In this document: in pieces, positions 27,112 to 34,168 of the stretch
How the letters are laid out: every line of letters begins with the position of its first letter
Position numbering within the stretch: position 1 is the first letter of the stretch
NCBI RefSeq assembly: GCF_001885735.1
Contig: NZ_JXKG01000012.1
Coordinates: 1-64,000, forward strand
From: Enterococcus canintestini
GTDB lineage: Bacteria; Bacillota; Bacilli; Lactobacillales; Enterococcaceae
DNA length: 64,000 nt
Direction of reading: 5' to 3'
Notes under the pieces: generated by a model
Databases searched by the model: none
Told to the model about the DNA's origin: nothing
What the model saw: only the letters and a program-made list of their open reading frames with translations
Translations under genes and position numbers: made by a program

Positions 27112-27413
27112 ACAAAGGTGTGGGGCCAAGGAAAGGAGCCGGTGTTGGGTTGGGGTGGTTGCCGCAGCCGTTGCCTCGACTGCGATGGCTGAAAGCTAAT
27201 CAGCAGGCGAGGCTCACGGACGCGTGGAACGCACAGGTCTTTTGCGAACACCAGACACTGGCTAAGCGTAAGGTGCCTTTCTAATAGCACCTTATAAAGA
27301 GAAAAATAATGGCTAATAACTACCGGAAAAATGCGAAAAAAACCGATACTACCAAGCTTTTGAACAACAAAAAAGATTTGCGAACCATCGCAAATTTTAA
27401 AGGAGGTGACCAA
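27112..27413 (+). other. GC-rich structured noncoding segment, candidate oriT or replication origin
   Basis: 300 bases upstream of the Rep_trans gene. The first 180 bases are markedly richer in GC than the surroundings, with a g-rich run (ggttggggtggtt), a GCCTCG/CGAGGC inverted repeat (27173-27178 with 27208-27213), and a hairpin AAGGTGC/GCACCTT (27270-27276 with 27287-27293). MobT-type relaxases of the Tn916 family have their nick site upstream of their own gene, which fits this place. No open frame here looks coding. Confidence 0.5.
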
Positions 27414-28514
27414 ATGACCAAAAGTACCCAGAATGTGCTAGGAAAAGTAGATTGGTTTCAAGCGGTCTTGCATCAAGTCAGTTATCAGACCGTCTTTCAA
27501 GACTTATTAAAAATCAATTTAGAATCCGTCTCGATTCAAGCAGGTAGTTTAAAACATGAAGAATATGATATTGTGTACACCTGTGGTTTTCTCAAATACT
27601 ATACCTATCATCAGCCAGAAAAGGCCAAAGAACGCGGAACCCTTGTCTTAAGCGGGCAAGCCTGTACCACTTATGAATGGATTTTGCTTTCGTATAACCC
27701 CAAGGCGAATGTCTTTCAAGAACTCGCCACCCGTTTTTACGAGTATGCTAGTCAAACCGCCTTCACCTTTGAAATCAAGCGGCTAGATTTAGCCTTAGAT
27801 GATTACAATGAAGTGCCCTACTTCACGGTAGAACAACTCCACAATAAGTTGAAACGGAAGCAATTCCTTTCAAAAGGACGAAGCTATCAACTCCATGACA
27901 GCGAGTTTGATGCCAAACAACGGGCAAAAACGGTTAGTATCGGCGTTAGAGGATCGGCTTGTATGTTTCGGGCCTACGACAAAGCCAAAGAAATGGCCAA
28001 AGATTTTGATGGAGCAAAACAAGAGGAAATTCTGGCTCGGGCTCCCCAAATTCGGTTGGAAGTCGAAACACGAAATGACGTAGCAGATAGTCTCTTTCGA
28101 ACCATTGCTTTTTTACCGCAAGATCAATGTATCGCAAACTTAATTCGAGGATTTCTACAAACGGAACTTACCTTTTACACCGACGGCTCCTTAAAGCAGG
28201 TCTGTCGTTGGTGGCAGGACTACCTAAAACCAAGTCTAGTTCCCACTATCACCCGGCAATATCAAGTGAGTAGCTTTGACCGTTCCTTGAACTGGTATGA
28301 ATACGGTGGACCCATGGCATTAACTCAAGCACTCTTTTTCTTGCATCATGAGGGTGTCGGGATTGACCCAAGTTTGTTAGAGATTCGCCCCAATTATGAA
28401 TGGACACCCGAACTTTCTGATCGCATGATTCAATACGTCAGTGAGCAACAACGTCCCGATTTGATTCCACTTATTCAAGAACGCACCAAAAAAGCGTCCG
28501 TCACTTCCCAATAA
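27414..28514 (+). CDS. Rep_trans-domain replication initiator / MobT-type relaxase
   Basis: 366 residues. Family features: FTFEIKRLDLALDDYNEVPY (the RxDxAxDD motif), GVRGSACMFRAYDKAKEMAK and IRLEVETRND. Such HUH-unrelated Rep_trans proteins initiate rolling-circle replication of plasmids and, as MobT (Tn916 Orf20), nick oriT for transfer. The sequence alone does not decide between the roles. ATG 27414 follows aaaggaggtg, a near-perfect site; an open frame 35 codons longer exists but is less likely. The next gene follows 64 bases later. Confidence 0.82.
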   Translation: MTKSTQNVLGKVDWFQAVLHQVSYQTVFQDLLKINLESVSIQAGSLKHEEYDIVYTCGFLKYYTYHQPEKAKERGTLVLSGQACTTYEWILLSYNPKANVFQELATRFYEYASQTAFTFEIKRLDLALDDYNEVPYFTVEQLHNKLKRKQFLSKGRSYQLHDSEFDAKQRAKTVSIGVRGSACMFRAYDKAKEMAKDFDGAKQEEILARAPQIRLEVETRNDVADSLFRTIAFLPQDQCIANLIRGFLQTELTFYTDGSLKQVCRWWQDYLKPSLVPTITRQYQVSSFDRSLNWYEYGGPMALTQALFFLHHEGVGIDPSLLEIRPNYEWTPELSDRMIQYVSEQQRPDLIPLIQERTKKASVTSQ

Positions 28515-28578
28515 GTGAACGAACGCTCTGTTAAAAAATTTTCTAAACCAAGTATAGCAAAGAAAGGAAGAATATACG

Positions 28579-28962
28579 ATGCCAAAAATGTTAAGTATTA
28601 ATGATTTTGATTTCGGAGCCATTGGCCCAACCTTTGAACTAGATGAGGTCACCCCAAAATTTGCGACCGAAACCCGCACTGATGAAAATGGTCAAGTCAT
28701 TCTAGATCGTGAAAACAAACCAAGAAACTTCTATACCGATGAGATTATCGGGTACAAATACTCAGTGACCATCCTGGAAGGAAAGTTCCGTAAAAAAGCA
28801 ACGCAAGTCACCGTCAACACCTTAGATCATCCGATTGACAATGACGAAATTATGAAACGTGAAAGTGTCAAATGCCGGTTTGAGAACTTACAACCAAGTA
28901 GACCTGGGCACCCGATGTATTACAAGGCAGATAAGATTGTATTGTTAGGAAATCAGAAATAG
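28579..28962 (+). CDS. YdcP/DUF961-like element protein
   Basis: 127 residues. A beta-rich protein with TVNTLDHPIDNDEIMKRESV and a C-terminal YYKADKIVLLG that recalls the KADDIVL ending of the DUF961 proteins (Orf22/Orf23) of Tn916. Those are of unknown function and accompany relaxase genes. It follows the Rep_trans gene with an agaaagga site. The similarity is by eye and weak. Confidence 0.5.
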   Translation: MPKMLSINDFDFGAIGPTFELDEVTPKFATETRTDENGQVILDRENKPRNFYTDEIIGYKYSVTILEGKFRKKATQVTVNTLDHPIDNDEIMKRESVKCRFENLQPSRPGHPMYYKADKIVLLGNQK

Positions 28963-29025
28963 AAATGTATATTCATAAATAGCAAAGACTCCATCAATTT
29001 ATTTTTGAAAACTCATTAAACAGCC

Positions 29026-29168
29026 TAATCTATCATGTCAATTTAGAAAAGGTTACTTCTCTCGATTCAGGACAGTTTTTTAGTGTTTTGAGATAAAAAA
29101 CCAAACAAAGAAGAAACTGGTGGTATCTTGTATATGTAGCATAAATCTATTTGAAAGGGAGTTTTATC
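29026..29168 (+). promoter_or_regulatory. regulated promoter P1 of the bacteriocin locus
   Basis: TTGAGATAAAAAA (29088-29100), exactly 30 bases, then TATATG (29131-29136) as a -10-like element. The whole 155-base segment up to the start codon region is an inverted, strongly similar copy of 31575-31730 (P2). P3 at 38723-38771 keeps the same box and the same 30-base spacing. The three precede leader-peptide genes in a locus with a LytTR regulator, so the box is a likely binding site. Confidence 0.75.
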
Positions 29169-29357
29169 ATGCAAAAGTTTCAAAAACTAAACGAACAAGA
29201 AATGAAACGATTAATGGCAGGGTATAGCTCAAAAGATTGTCTAAAAGACATTGGTAAAGGAGTAGGGGCAGGAACTGTAGCTGGTGCAGCTGGTGGCGGA
29301 TTAGCTGCTGGCGGTTGTCTGACGGGAGCTGTTGGAAGTATTTGGGACCAATGGTAA
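29169..29357 (+). CDS. class II bacteriocin precursor with glycine-zipper core
   Basis: 62 residues. Leader MQKFQKLNEQEMKRLMAG ends in AG, an accepted variant of the double-glycine site cleaved by C39 exporters. The mature part of about 44 residues has Gly/Ala repeats (GKGVGAGTVAGAAGGGLAAG) with GxxxG motifs, two Cys and a Trp-containing end (SIWDQW). This resembles peptides of two-peptide bacteriocins, though no partner is adjacent. ATG 29169 has gaaaggg upstream. The next gene overlaps its last codons. Confidence 0.8.
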   Translation: MQKFQKLNEQEMKRLMAGYSSKDCLKDIGKGVGAGTVAGAAGGGLAAGGCLTGAVGSIWDQW

Positions 29358-29509
29358 AAGCATTAATTTTCTCTGCTGTAATCTCTTTAATTGCATTGGG
29401 TAACTACCTAAAGAAGAAAGATTTACCTTCGAAAAAGAAATTGATTTTAACAGTTGCCATAGCAATCTTTTTGATTATCTATGAATTTTTCTGGAGTATT
29501 CTAACTTGA
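29351..29509 (+). CDS. two-helix membrane protein, candidate immunity protein
   Basis: 52 residues: two hydrophobic helices (ALIFSAVISLIALGNYL and LILTVAIAIFLIIYEFFW) around a Lys-rich loop (KKKDLPSKKK). The ATG at 29351 overlaps the bacteriocin stop by seven bases and has no clear ribosome-binding site, so translation is probably coupled. Small two-helix membrane proteins encoded right behind class II bacteriocins typically give self-immunity. Confidence 0.7.
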   Translation: MVKALIFSAVISLIALGNYLKKKDLPSKKKLILTVAIAIFLIIYEFFWSILT

Positions 29510-29584
29510 TAGATAATGTCATTTACATTTTAGAGAACAGAATAAAGACAAATTGTTACTAACTTAAAATTTTTTGAGAAATTA

Positions 29585-29640
29585 ATCTGCATCATGGATT
29601 TGTATTGAGACGTTCTATGATGCAGATTTCTATTTTCTTA
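29585..29640 (+). terminator. terminator of the first bacteriocin unit
   Basis: A perfect 11-base stem ATCTGCATCAT/ATGATGCAGAT (29585-29595 with 29617-29627), followed by TTCTATTTTCTT. Confidence 0.7.
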
Positions 29641-29692
29641 ACGATTTATTAGCTAATAATTCAATTAATTGAAAAAATTGAAGGTGTTCGTT

Positions 29693-29827
29693 TTGAAAAA
29701 AATTGTCAAAGCAGCAATAAGTGTACTAATTGTAGTATCAATTTTCTCGGCTTACCTGCCACAAACTGTTTTTGCAGCAGAATCTGTCATTGATACAAAT
29801 GAACAACAGCAATCAATAAAAAAGTAA
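29693..29827 (+). CDS. 44-residue secreted peptide or truncated secreted protein
   Basis: Starts at TTG 29693 six bases after aaggtg. A clear Sec signal peptide (MKKIVKAAISVLIVVSIFSA) with a cleavage site after VFA-A is followed by only about 14 residues (ESVIDTNEQQQSIKK). Either a short secreted peptide or the remnant of a longer protein cut by an early stop. No lipobox is present, so it is not a lipoprotein-derived pheromone of the usual enterococcal type. Confidence 0.5.
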   Translation: MKKIVKAAISVLIVVSIFSAYLPQTVFAAESVIDTNEQQQSIKK

Positions 29828-30306
29828 CTACAAATGAATAAATGTTAAAAGTAAAATAATATAGAGTCATTACTAAAATAATGGTGGTGGCTCTATTTGG
29901 GTATTGTCTAGCCTTAAGCTAATTTATCTCCATTTGTGAGGTACATGACAAAAGAATTAAGGCTAAATTACTACCAAGCAAATTAAATGTATTGTTGTAC
30001 TAGAGATTATTGGAAGAAATGCTAGGTTGAATGGGAATCAATCGGATTAAGATGATAAGAATCAATTGAAAAATAATCCAAATGATTGGAGAGCCTAAAA
30101 AATTCTTCATTTTTCCCTTACGAGAAGCTAGGAAAATATTGTATAGAACAAACTATTTGGGTAAATAAAAAAGAAAACTCCTTAGACTCTATCTTTTAAA
30201 CCATAAAGAAACAAGGAGCATGCAACCCTCTATCTTTTCAAATAGGGATTCTGACCCTTGTTTCTGATTTTAATATAGAAATCTTTGTTTTGGATCTACA
30301 GATACA
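29828..30306. other. gene-free stretch
   Basis: 480 AT-rich bases with no open frame that has a plausible start or family pattern. Two short inverted repeats (agagtcatt..., and around 29914-29965 with ttaagcta/attaaggcta) are too weak to call. It may be decayed coding sequence after the truncated secreted peptide. Confidence 0.4.
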
Positions 30307-31332
30307 TCAGGAGTCGGAAACAAACCAATTATTAATAGTTTCTAACAAGTTATCTGTTCCTTGAGAAGATAGAAGATCTTGATCACTATCCTTTAGTAAT
30401 GAAAAATCGACCTTATAATCTGGAGGAATGGGTTGGTTATTAAAAATACACTGTCCATTTATTGGGAAGTTAACTTCATAATACCCTACGGTGTAAATAA
30501 GCCACCAAAGCTCCTTTGAGTTATGATTAGAAAAAAAGCGATTCATATTAACTGAAGTATAACCGGCGGATGGGAGGCCAAAAACTCTTACGTTAGGATT
30601 ATTTCGTAGTGCTAGTATAAGGCTTTCTGCTGCGCTGGAAGTTTTATCATTTGTTATAACAGCGACTTTTTGATTTAAGATTTTTTCTTGTTGTGAAGGA
30701 AGCCAAGATGTAGATAACGTATTGATAGTGCCAGGAATACCTCCGAGTAGTTGAGCATTTTTTAATAATACAGGGTATCTATTTCTGTGGTTGTCTATTT
30801 CGTTAAAAAGTACACCATCAGGAATCAAAGAACTGGTACCAAGAATCATTGGTTCTCGAGCGCCTCCGTGATTATTAGATAGATTTAAAACAATATTTCC
30901 TGATGCGTGATTAATCAGTTTAGCAAGTGTAGAAGCATAATCTTCTAAAAAGTTCTTATCGTCTGGACTGTATGCACTTGGAATGTTGATGATTGTCAAG
31001 TTTTTATATTTTGAGATTGTAGGGAAATTACTATTTTCGAATGTTTGAAACTCTTCATCAGAAGTAATTTTCACTAAAGAGCTATGTTTATTGATACTAT
31101 AAAGCAACCCATTCCAATCATCTACATTATTTATTTTTTTTCCGTAACTAGTTAGTTTTGAAATAGTTTTCCATGTGGGTTGATCGTTGATAATTTCGTA
31201 TTGTGATAGAGTAGAAAAAATTTCATATCCACGGGAATCAATTGATTTCGGATGTATCCAAAATAGAGAAAGAGAACCAAAAATAATGATCCCGATACCG
31301 CTGATAAAACTTAGATATTTTTTGATACGCAT
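30307..31332 (-). CDS. S41-family peptidase paired with a leader-bearing peptide
   Basis: 341 residues. An N-terminal membrane anchor (about 6-26) precedes an extracytoplasmic part with the S41 fold: NIVLNLSNNHGGAREP (a typical beta-strand plus Gly-rich loop) and KVAVITNDKTSSAAESLILA, with Ser233 as likely nucleophile and Glu236 near it. No PDZ domain is evident, so it is closer to the tricorn/nisin-resistance-like S41 forms than to CtpA. It lies 35 bases downstream of the peptide gene at 31368-31586, probably in one transcript. Such membrane S41 peptidases can destroy peptides outside the cell (as NSR does for nisin), so immunity or maturation is a reasonable guess. Confidence 0.8.
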   Translation of the reverse strand: MRIKKYLSFISGIGIIIFGSLSLFWIHPKSIDSRGYEIFSTLSQYEIINDQPTWKTISKLTSYGKKINNVDDWNGLLYSINKHSSLVKITSDEEFQTFENSNFPTISKYKNLTIINIPSAYSPDDKNFLEDYASTLAKLINHASGNIVLNLSNNHGGAREPMILGTSSLIPDGVLFNEIDNHRNRYPVLLKNAQLLGGIPGTINTLSTSWLPSQQEKILNQKVAVITNDKTSSAAESLILALRNNPNVRVFGLPSAGYTSVNMNRFFSNHNSKELWWLIYTVGYYEVNFPINGQCIFNNQPIPPDYKVDFSLLKDSDQDLLSSQGTDNLLETINNWFVSDS

Positions 31333-31367
31333 AATGCTGCTCCTACAGATAAATTAAACAGATGATT

Positions 31368-31586
31368 CTATCTTTTACGACAAAGGTTCTGACCGCCACC
31401 GATGTAACCAAGTGTATCGGAATCAATTGGGCAGGCGCCTTGATGGGGATAGGTAGTGCCACCTAATGCCATATCGTAAGGATTAGTTTTCCCATCGGGA
31501 TTAAAAAAGGCACCTTTGGGAGGTGTAACTCCACCCCCACTGATTTTAGTCAATTTCAAATGACTTAGTTCTTTCAAGTTTTGCAT
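31368..31586 (-). CDS. double-glycine leader peptide, unassigned bacteriocin-like
   Basis: 72 residues. Leader MQNLKELSHLKLTKISGG is a textbook double-glycine leader. The mature part (about 54 residues) begins GVTPPKGAFFNPDGKTNPYD and has two Cys 18 apart (GACPIDSD and NLCRKR), Pro/Gly/Asn-rich, without the glycine zipper of pore-forming two-peptide bacteriocins or the YGNG box. I know no family that matches. Its promoter is the inverted copy of P1, and an S41 peptidase gene follows it. The exporter at 34169 is the likely secretion route. Confidence 0.78.
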   Translation of the reverse strand: MQNLKELSHLKLTKISGGGVTPPKGAFFNPDGKTNPYDMALGGTTYPHQGACPIDSDTLGYIGGGQNLCRKR

Positions 31587-31730
31587 AATAAAACTCCCTC
31601 TCGAAAAGATTTATGTTACATATACAAGATACTACTGATTTCTTTTCTATTTGTTTTTTTATCTCAAGACAAAAAAACTATCCTAAAACGTAAAAAGTGG
31701 TTCTTTTCTAAATTGTCGTGATAGATTAGC
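31587..31730 (-). promoter_or_regulatory. regulated promoter P2, inverted copy of P1
   Basis: On the minus strand: TTGAGATAAAAAA (31667-31655), 30 bases, TATATG (31624-31619). Similarity to P1 extends for about 155 bases including ctaatctatca upstream and the gagggagtttta ribosome-binding region, so P1 and P2 arose by duplication. Confidence 0.75.
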
Positions 31731-31980
31731 AACTTGATTGTTTCTTTAGAATCAAATAAAACCTCTGAAAATCTACGATATGTGAGAGAACGTATATGAG
31801 TTAAAATCTACTTTGAAATATAGTAATTGATGAAAATAATCGAAAAAGACATCATACTTTTTTCTACCACTAAAAGTAGTGATTTTTTGAAATTACAGTT
31901 CGTCGCAAGTTATATCTTATTTATTTTATCAATTCGTTTTTCCAATTATTTCCTAAAAATAAAAAAATAGATAATTTGAA

Positions 31981-32123
31981 CCGCCCCACCAAAAGTTAGA
32001 CCAAAAATCTAGGCTTTTGGGGTCGGTATTTTTATGTCTAAATATAGTTTTGAATTCAAATTGGAAATTGTTCAAGGATACCTGGATGGGAAAGGAGAGT
32101 ATGTTTTTTTAGCAGAGCTGTAG
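31981..32123 (+). pseudogene. IS3-family insertion sequence remnant
   Basis: A hairpin-like end (31981-32028, ccgccccaccaaaagttaga and its complement) is followed by ATG 32034 and 29 codons, MSKYSFEFKLEIVQGYLDGK..., the N-terminus of an IS3-family OrfA transposase, then TAG at 32121. Nothing further of the transposase is visible. The hairpin closely resembles the terminator at 44011, which suggests a shared origin or an insertion into such a site. Confidence 0.65.
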
Positions 32124-32217
32124 GCAGTCAAGCAGGGAGCTAAATCAGAGATTGGATGAATTTCTACTGTGAGCTCGGTGGCACTTCAGTTCTTTAACCT
32201 ACTGCTTTTTCCATGAT

Positions 32218-32535
32218 TTAAAATTGGTTTTTATCACCATAATCTGATCGGTAAACTCCATTCAACCCAGCTTTCCTTCCAATGGTACTTAGCTCCATTA
32301 TCCATTCATTTTGCATAGAGGAAAACTTGAGCTTTTTTGTAACAGCAGTAAACGAAATGTAATTCACGAGCCGATTGACCAGTGGGGCCTGCTCAATCTT
32401 AGGATCGTCAAGTTTTTGATAGACTTTCATTAACACATCTTGAATATCCTTAAACGAGCTATCTTTGCTTTTTTCAAGATCGTTGAAGAGATCATGAATA
32501 ATTTTCTGTGCTGCTCGTTCCCTTTGATTTAACAT
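32218..32535 (-). CDS. enterocin A-type immunity protein
   Basis: 105 residues, helical and charged: [51 protein letters not shown]. Size, helix pattern and place right behind a class IIa bacteriocin match the EntA_Immun family, cytosolic four-helix proteins that protect the mannose-PTS receptor complex. The ATG at 32535 overlaps the bacteriocin stop by seven bases. A longer in-frame start exists but would overlap the bacteriocin coding region. Confidence 0.88.
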   Translation of the reverse strand: MLNQRERAAQKIIHDLFNDLEKSKDSSFKDIQDVLMKVYQKLDDPKIEQAPLVNRLVNYISFTAVTKKLKFSSMQNEWIMELSTIGRKAGLNGVYRSDYGDKNQF

Positions 32536-32714
32536 TTTCCTGGCACCGCCCCACCAAGCCAGCCTCCAATTGCGTACTGGGCTAGACAGCCTCCAGTAAT
32601 TCCCCATTCAACCCAGCACTTCTTTGAATCACAGTATAGACCATTACCATAGTAAGTTGCTCCTCCGGTTACTTTTTTTAATTCTACTAATGAGATTTTC
32701 TCCACGTTTTTCAT
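32529..32714 (-). CDS. class IIa (pediocin-like) bacteriocin precursor
   Basis: 61 residues. Leader [18 protein letters not shown] (double glycine), then a mature peptide of 43 residues, [20 protein letters not shown]..., with the class IIa box YGNGL and CxxxxCxxxW. A second Cys pair (GGC..., PGKC) makes it a four-cysteine type, and the C-terminal [13 protein letters not shown] closely resembles the end of enterocin A. YGNGL in place of the common YGNGV is a known minor variant. It kills related Gram-positives through the mannose PTS. Immunity gene overlaps its end; the start has aaggaa upstream. Confidence 0.93.
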   Translation of the reverse strand: MKNVEKISLVELKKVTGGATYYGNGLYCDSKKCWVEWGITGGCLAQYAIGGWLGGAVPGKC

Positions 32715-32772
32715 TTTCTATTCCTTCTTTCCAAATTATATTATTTGAAATATCACTTTTAAGCTAGCGATA

Positions 32773-32970
32773 CTATTTTGGGCTTTTCTTTGTAATTGAA
32801 TGAATATTTAAAAGTAGTACAACTGCTAAAATAACTATCTTAATAGTTAGCGACCCTGTATTTTTATATGGCTTTAAAATAAAGAAGAATAAGCTAAATG
32901 TAATTACTAGAACAAAAATATCTACTGGTTCCATCCGTTCTTTTATTTCATTGCCTTTTTTAAGGAGCAT
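32773..32970 (-). CDS. two-helix membrane protein, candidate immunity of two-peptide system A
   Basis: 65 residues with two hydrophobic helices (VDIFVLVITFSLFFFIL and IKIVILAVVLLLNI) and a basic tail (TKKSPK). ATG 32970 overlaps the stop of the upstream bacteriocin peptide gene by 11 bases, indicating translational coupling. The same arrangement occurs in system B (39570-39761). Role inferred from position. Confidence 0.72.
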   Translation of the reverse strand: MLLKKGNEIKERMEPVDIFVLVITFSLFFFILKPYKNTGSLTIKIVILAVVLLLNIHSITKKSPK

Positions 32971-33157
32971 TATAGCCGATAACTCCTCCAATAATTCCTC
33001 CAATTACACCACAACCAGCCATAGCCCACGGTCCTCCAGCAGTACACCACTTTACGCCCGTTGCAGCACCACTTAAGCCACAGGTTAATGTATTAGTAGC
33101 TTTTCCACTACCTGTAATATCTTTTAAATTGTGCAATTCTAATATTTCATATTTCAT
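32960..33157 (-). CDS. two-peptide bacteriocin precursor, system A, second peptide
   Basis: 65 residues. Leader MKYEILELHNLKDITGS ends in Gly-Ser, a rarer C39 site. The mature part contains LSGAATGVKWCTAGGPWAMA and CGVIGGIIGGVIG, with GxxxG motifs. It is clearly related to the peptide at 39368-39577 (LSGATAGVKICSAGGPYAMA). Together with the peptide at 33178-33405 it forms a class IIb pair of the lactacin F/ABP-118 type. The ribosome-binding site is weak. Confidence 0.82.
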   Translation of the reverse strand: MKYEILELHNLKDITGSGKATNTLTCGLSGAATGVKWCTAGGPWAMAGCGVIGGIIGGVIGYNAP

Positions 33158-33177
33158 TTTTTCGTCTCAATCTACTT

Positions 33178-33405
33178 TTATTTTTTTGAATCAAGCCCAG
33201 CTGTAAATCCTCCAGCTACTGCACCGTATATTGCTCCTAAAGCGCTACATACTGGAGAACCAACTACTGTTGGTGCGCAAATTGCCGCTCCCACCGCTGC
33301 ACCACCGGCAGCTCCGCCACCCATAGCATATATAAGATCCTTAAAAGAGCCACCTCCTTGAACGACTTTCATTTCCAAAGTTGATAATTTTTCCCCTATT
33401 TTCAT
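33178..33405 (-). CDS. two-peptide bacteriocin precursor, system A, first peptide
   Basis: 75 residues. Leader MKIGEKLSTLEMKVVQGG (double glycine). The mature part has a long glycine zipper (MGGGAAGGAAVGAAICAP) and an end GAIYGAVAGGFTAGLDSKK that matches the peptide at 39134-39352 (GGLYGAVAGGAAAGWDAKK). ATG 33405 gives the usual leader length; an upstream in-frame ATG would add 26 unrelated residues and overlap the preceding gene. Confidence 0.83.
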   Translation of the reverse strand: MKIGEKLSTLEMKVVQGGGSFKDLIYAMGGGAAGGAAVGAAICAPTVVGSPVCSALGAIYGAVAGGFTAGLDSKK

Positions 33406-33457
33406 AACAAACACACCCCATTTTTTATTTTTTGGTACGAGAAAATTGTATTCAAAT

Positions 33458-33796
33458 CTACATCTTTGATATGATTTCTTCAATTGTATAAAGCTTAGAA
33501 GATGCTATACCAGTTCCTAGTACAGTATAATTTTTTAATTGGTTCGGAGTGACTTGAGTAGCTTCATAAATATTTTTTTGTAAAGTAGTATCGATTCTAT
33601 TTAAATAATCCGTAATTAATCTGCGCTGTTTCTTTTTTCTGATTTGAACTGGTAGAGTAGTTAAGACTATTATGCCGATTAATAAAAACGACATCGCTAA
33701 ACTATTCAAAAATGCATTTGAAAAGTATATTGCTGTCAACCCAATTATCGCTATAGAAGCAGTTAAAAAGAGATCCTTTTTTTCGTTCTTCGGCAT
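33458..33796 (-). CDS. membrane protein of the bacteriocin operon
   Basis: 112 residues: two adjacent hydrophobic helices (about 10-50), a basic stretch (QIRKKKQRRLITDYLNRID), then a soluble helical tail. No family recognised. It follows a 26-residue peptide gene and precedes the two-peptide genes in the same direction. Its best ribosome-binding sequence, aaggagg, touches the ATG at 33796 directly, an unusual zero spacing, so the true start or expression level is uncertain. Immunity or accessory function is possible. Confidence 0.6.
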   Translation of the reverse strand: MPKNEKKDLFLTASIAIIGLTAIYFSNAFLNSLAMSFLLIGIIVLTTLPVQIRKKKQRRLITDYLNRIDTTLQKNIYEATQVTPNQLKNYTVLGTGIASSKLYTIEEIISKM

Positions 33797-33811
33797 CCTC
33801 CTTATAAAGAT

Positions 33812-33892
33812 TTATTTTTGTGAAATCCAGTCTTGTCCTGCACCGACTAGAAGTATCAATTCTTCTTTGCTTAAACTTTGAACATTTTTCAT
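33812..33892 (-). CDS. 26-residue peptide with a double-glycine-like leader
   Basis: MKNVQSLSKEELILLVGAG followed by QDWISQK and a TAA stop. The first 19 residues have the hydrophobic spacing (L at -12, L at -7, V/I at -4) and GAG ending of C39 leaders; what remains after cleavage would be only seven residues. The start has gggaag upstream at a proper distance. It heads the leftward bacteriocin operon. It could be a signalling peptide, or a bacteriocin gene truncated to its leader. Confidence 0.6.
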   Translation of the reverse strand: MKNVQSLSKEELILLVGAGQDWISQK

Positions 33893-34168
33893 AGTAAAAC
33901 TTCCCATATAATTTTTATTACGAGAAAAATATATCATTCGAATTGAATTTTTAATTTAATTTGTCTCAAGATGATAATATTTTGTACTGAAATGTAAACG
34001 ACCCTATTCATCTGTGTCTTTTTAGTGTAATTTTTGTTTATTTTCGTTTCAGCTGCAGTTCTATTCACTTTAGGATACGAATGAGAGATTTCAGGACAAT
34101 TCGGAATAATATTCTGTGAATACAAGTATATTTATACCATATTAAGTGCTAGAGAAGGTGTAAGTACA
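33893..34168. promoter_or_regulatory. divergent promoter region between bacteriocin operon and exporter gene
   Basis: 276 AT-rich bases between two divergent transcription units. Leftward, TTGAGACAAATTA (33969-33957) resembles the TTGAGATAAAAAA box but has a TATATT about seven bases nearer than in P1-P3. Rightward, AGGATACGAA and AGGACAATTC are spaced 21 bases apart at about 34073-34105, the spacing typical of LytTR direct repeats. Both are tentative. Confidence 0.4.

Noticed and set aside
27012-27284. Open frame of 90 codons through the GC-rich segment before the Rep_trans gene
   Set aside because: It overlaps the end of the small HTH gene, has no ribosome-binding site and an odd composition (Gly/Pro/Arg-rich) that follows from the structured noncoding DNA.
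33934-34125. Open frame of 63 codons on the minus strand between the bacteriocin operon and exporter gene
   Set aside because: It covers the divergent promoter region, has no ribosome-binding site or recognisable pattern, and reads like translated AT-rich DNA.
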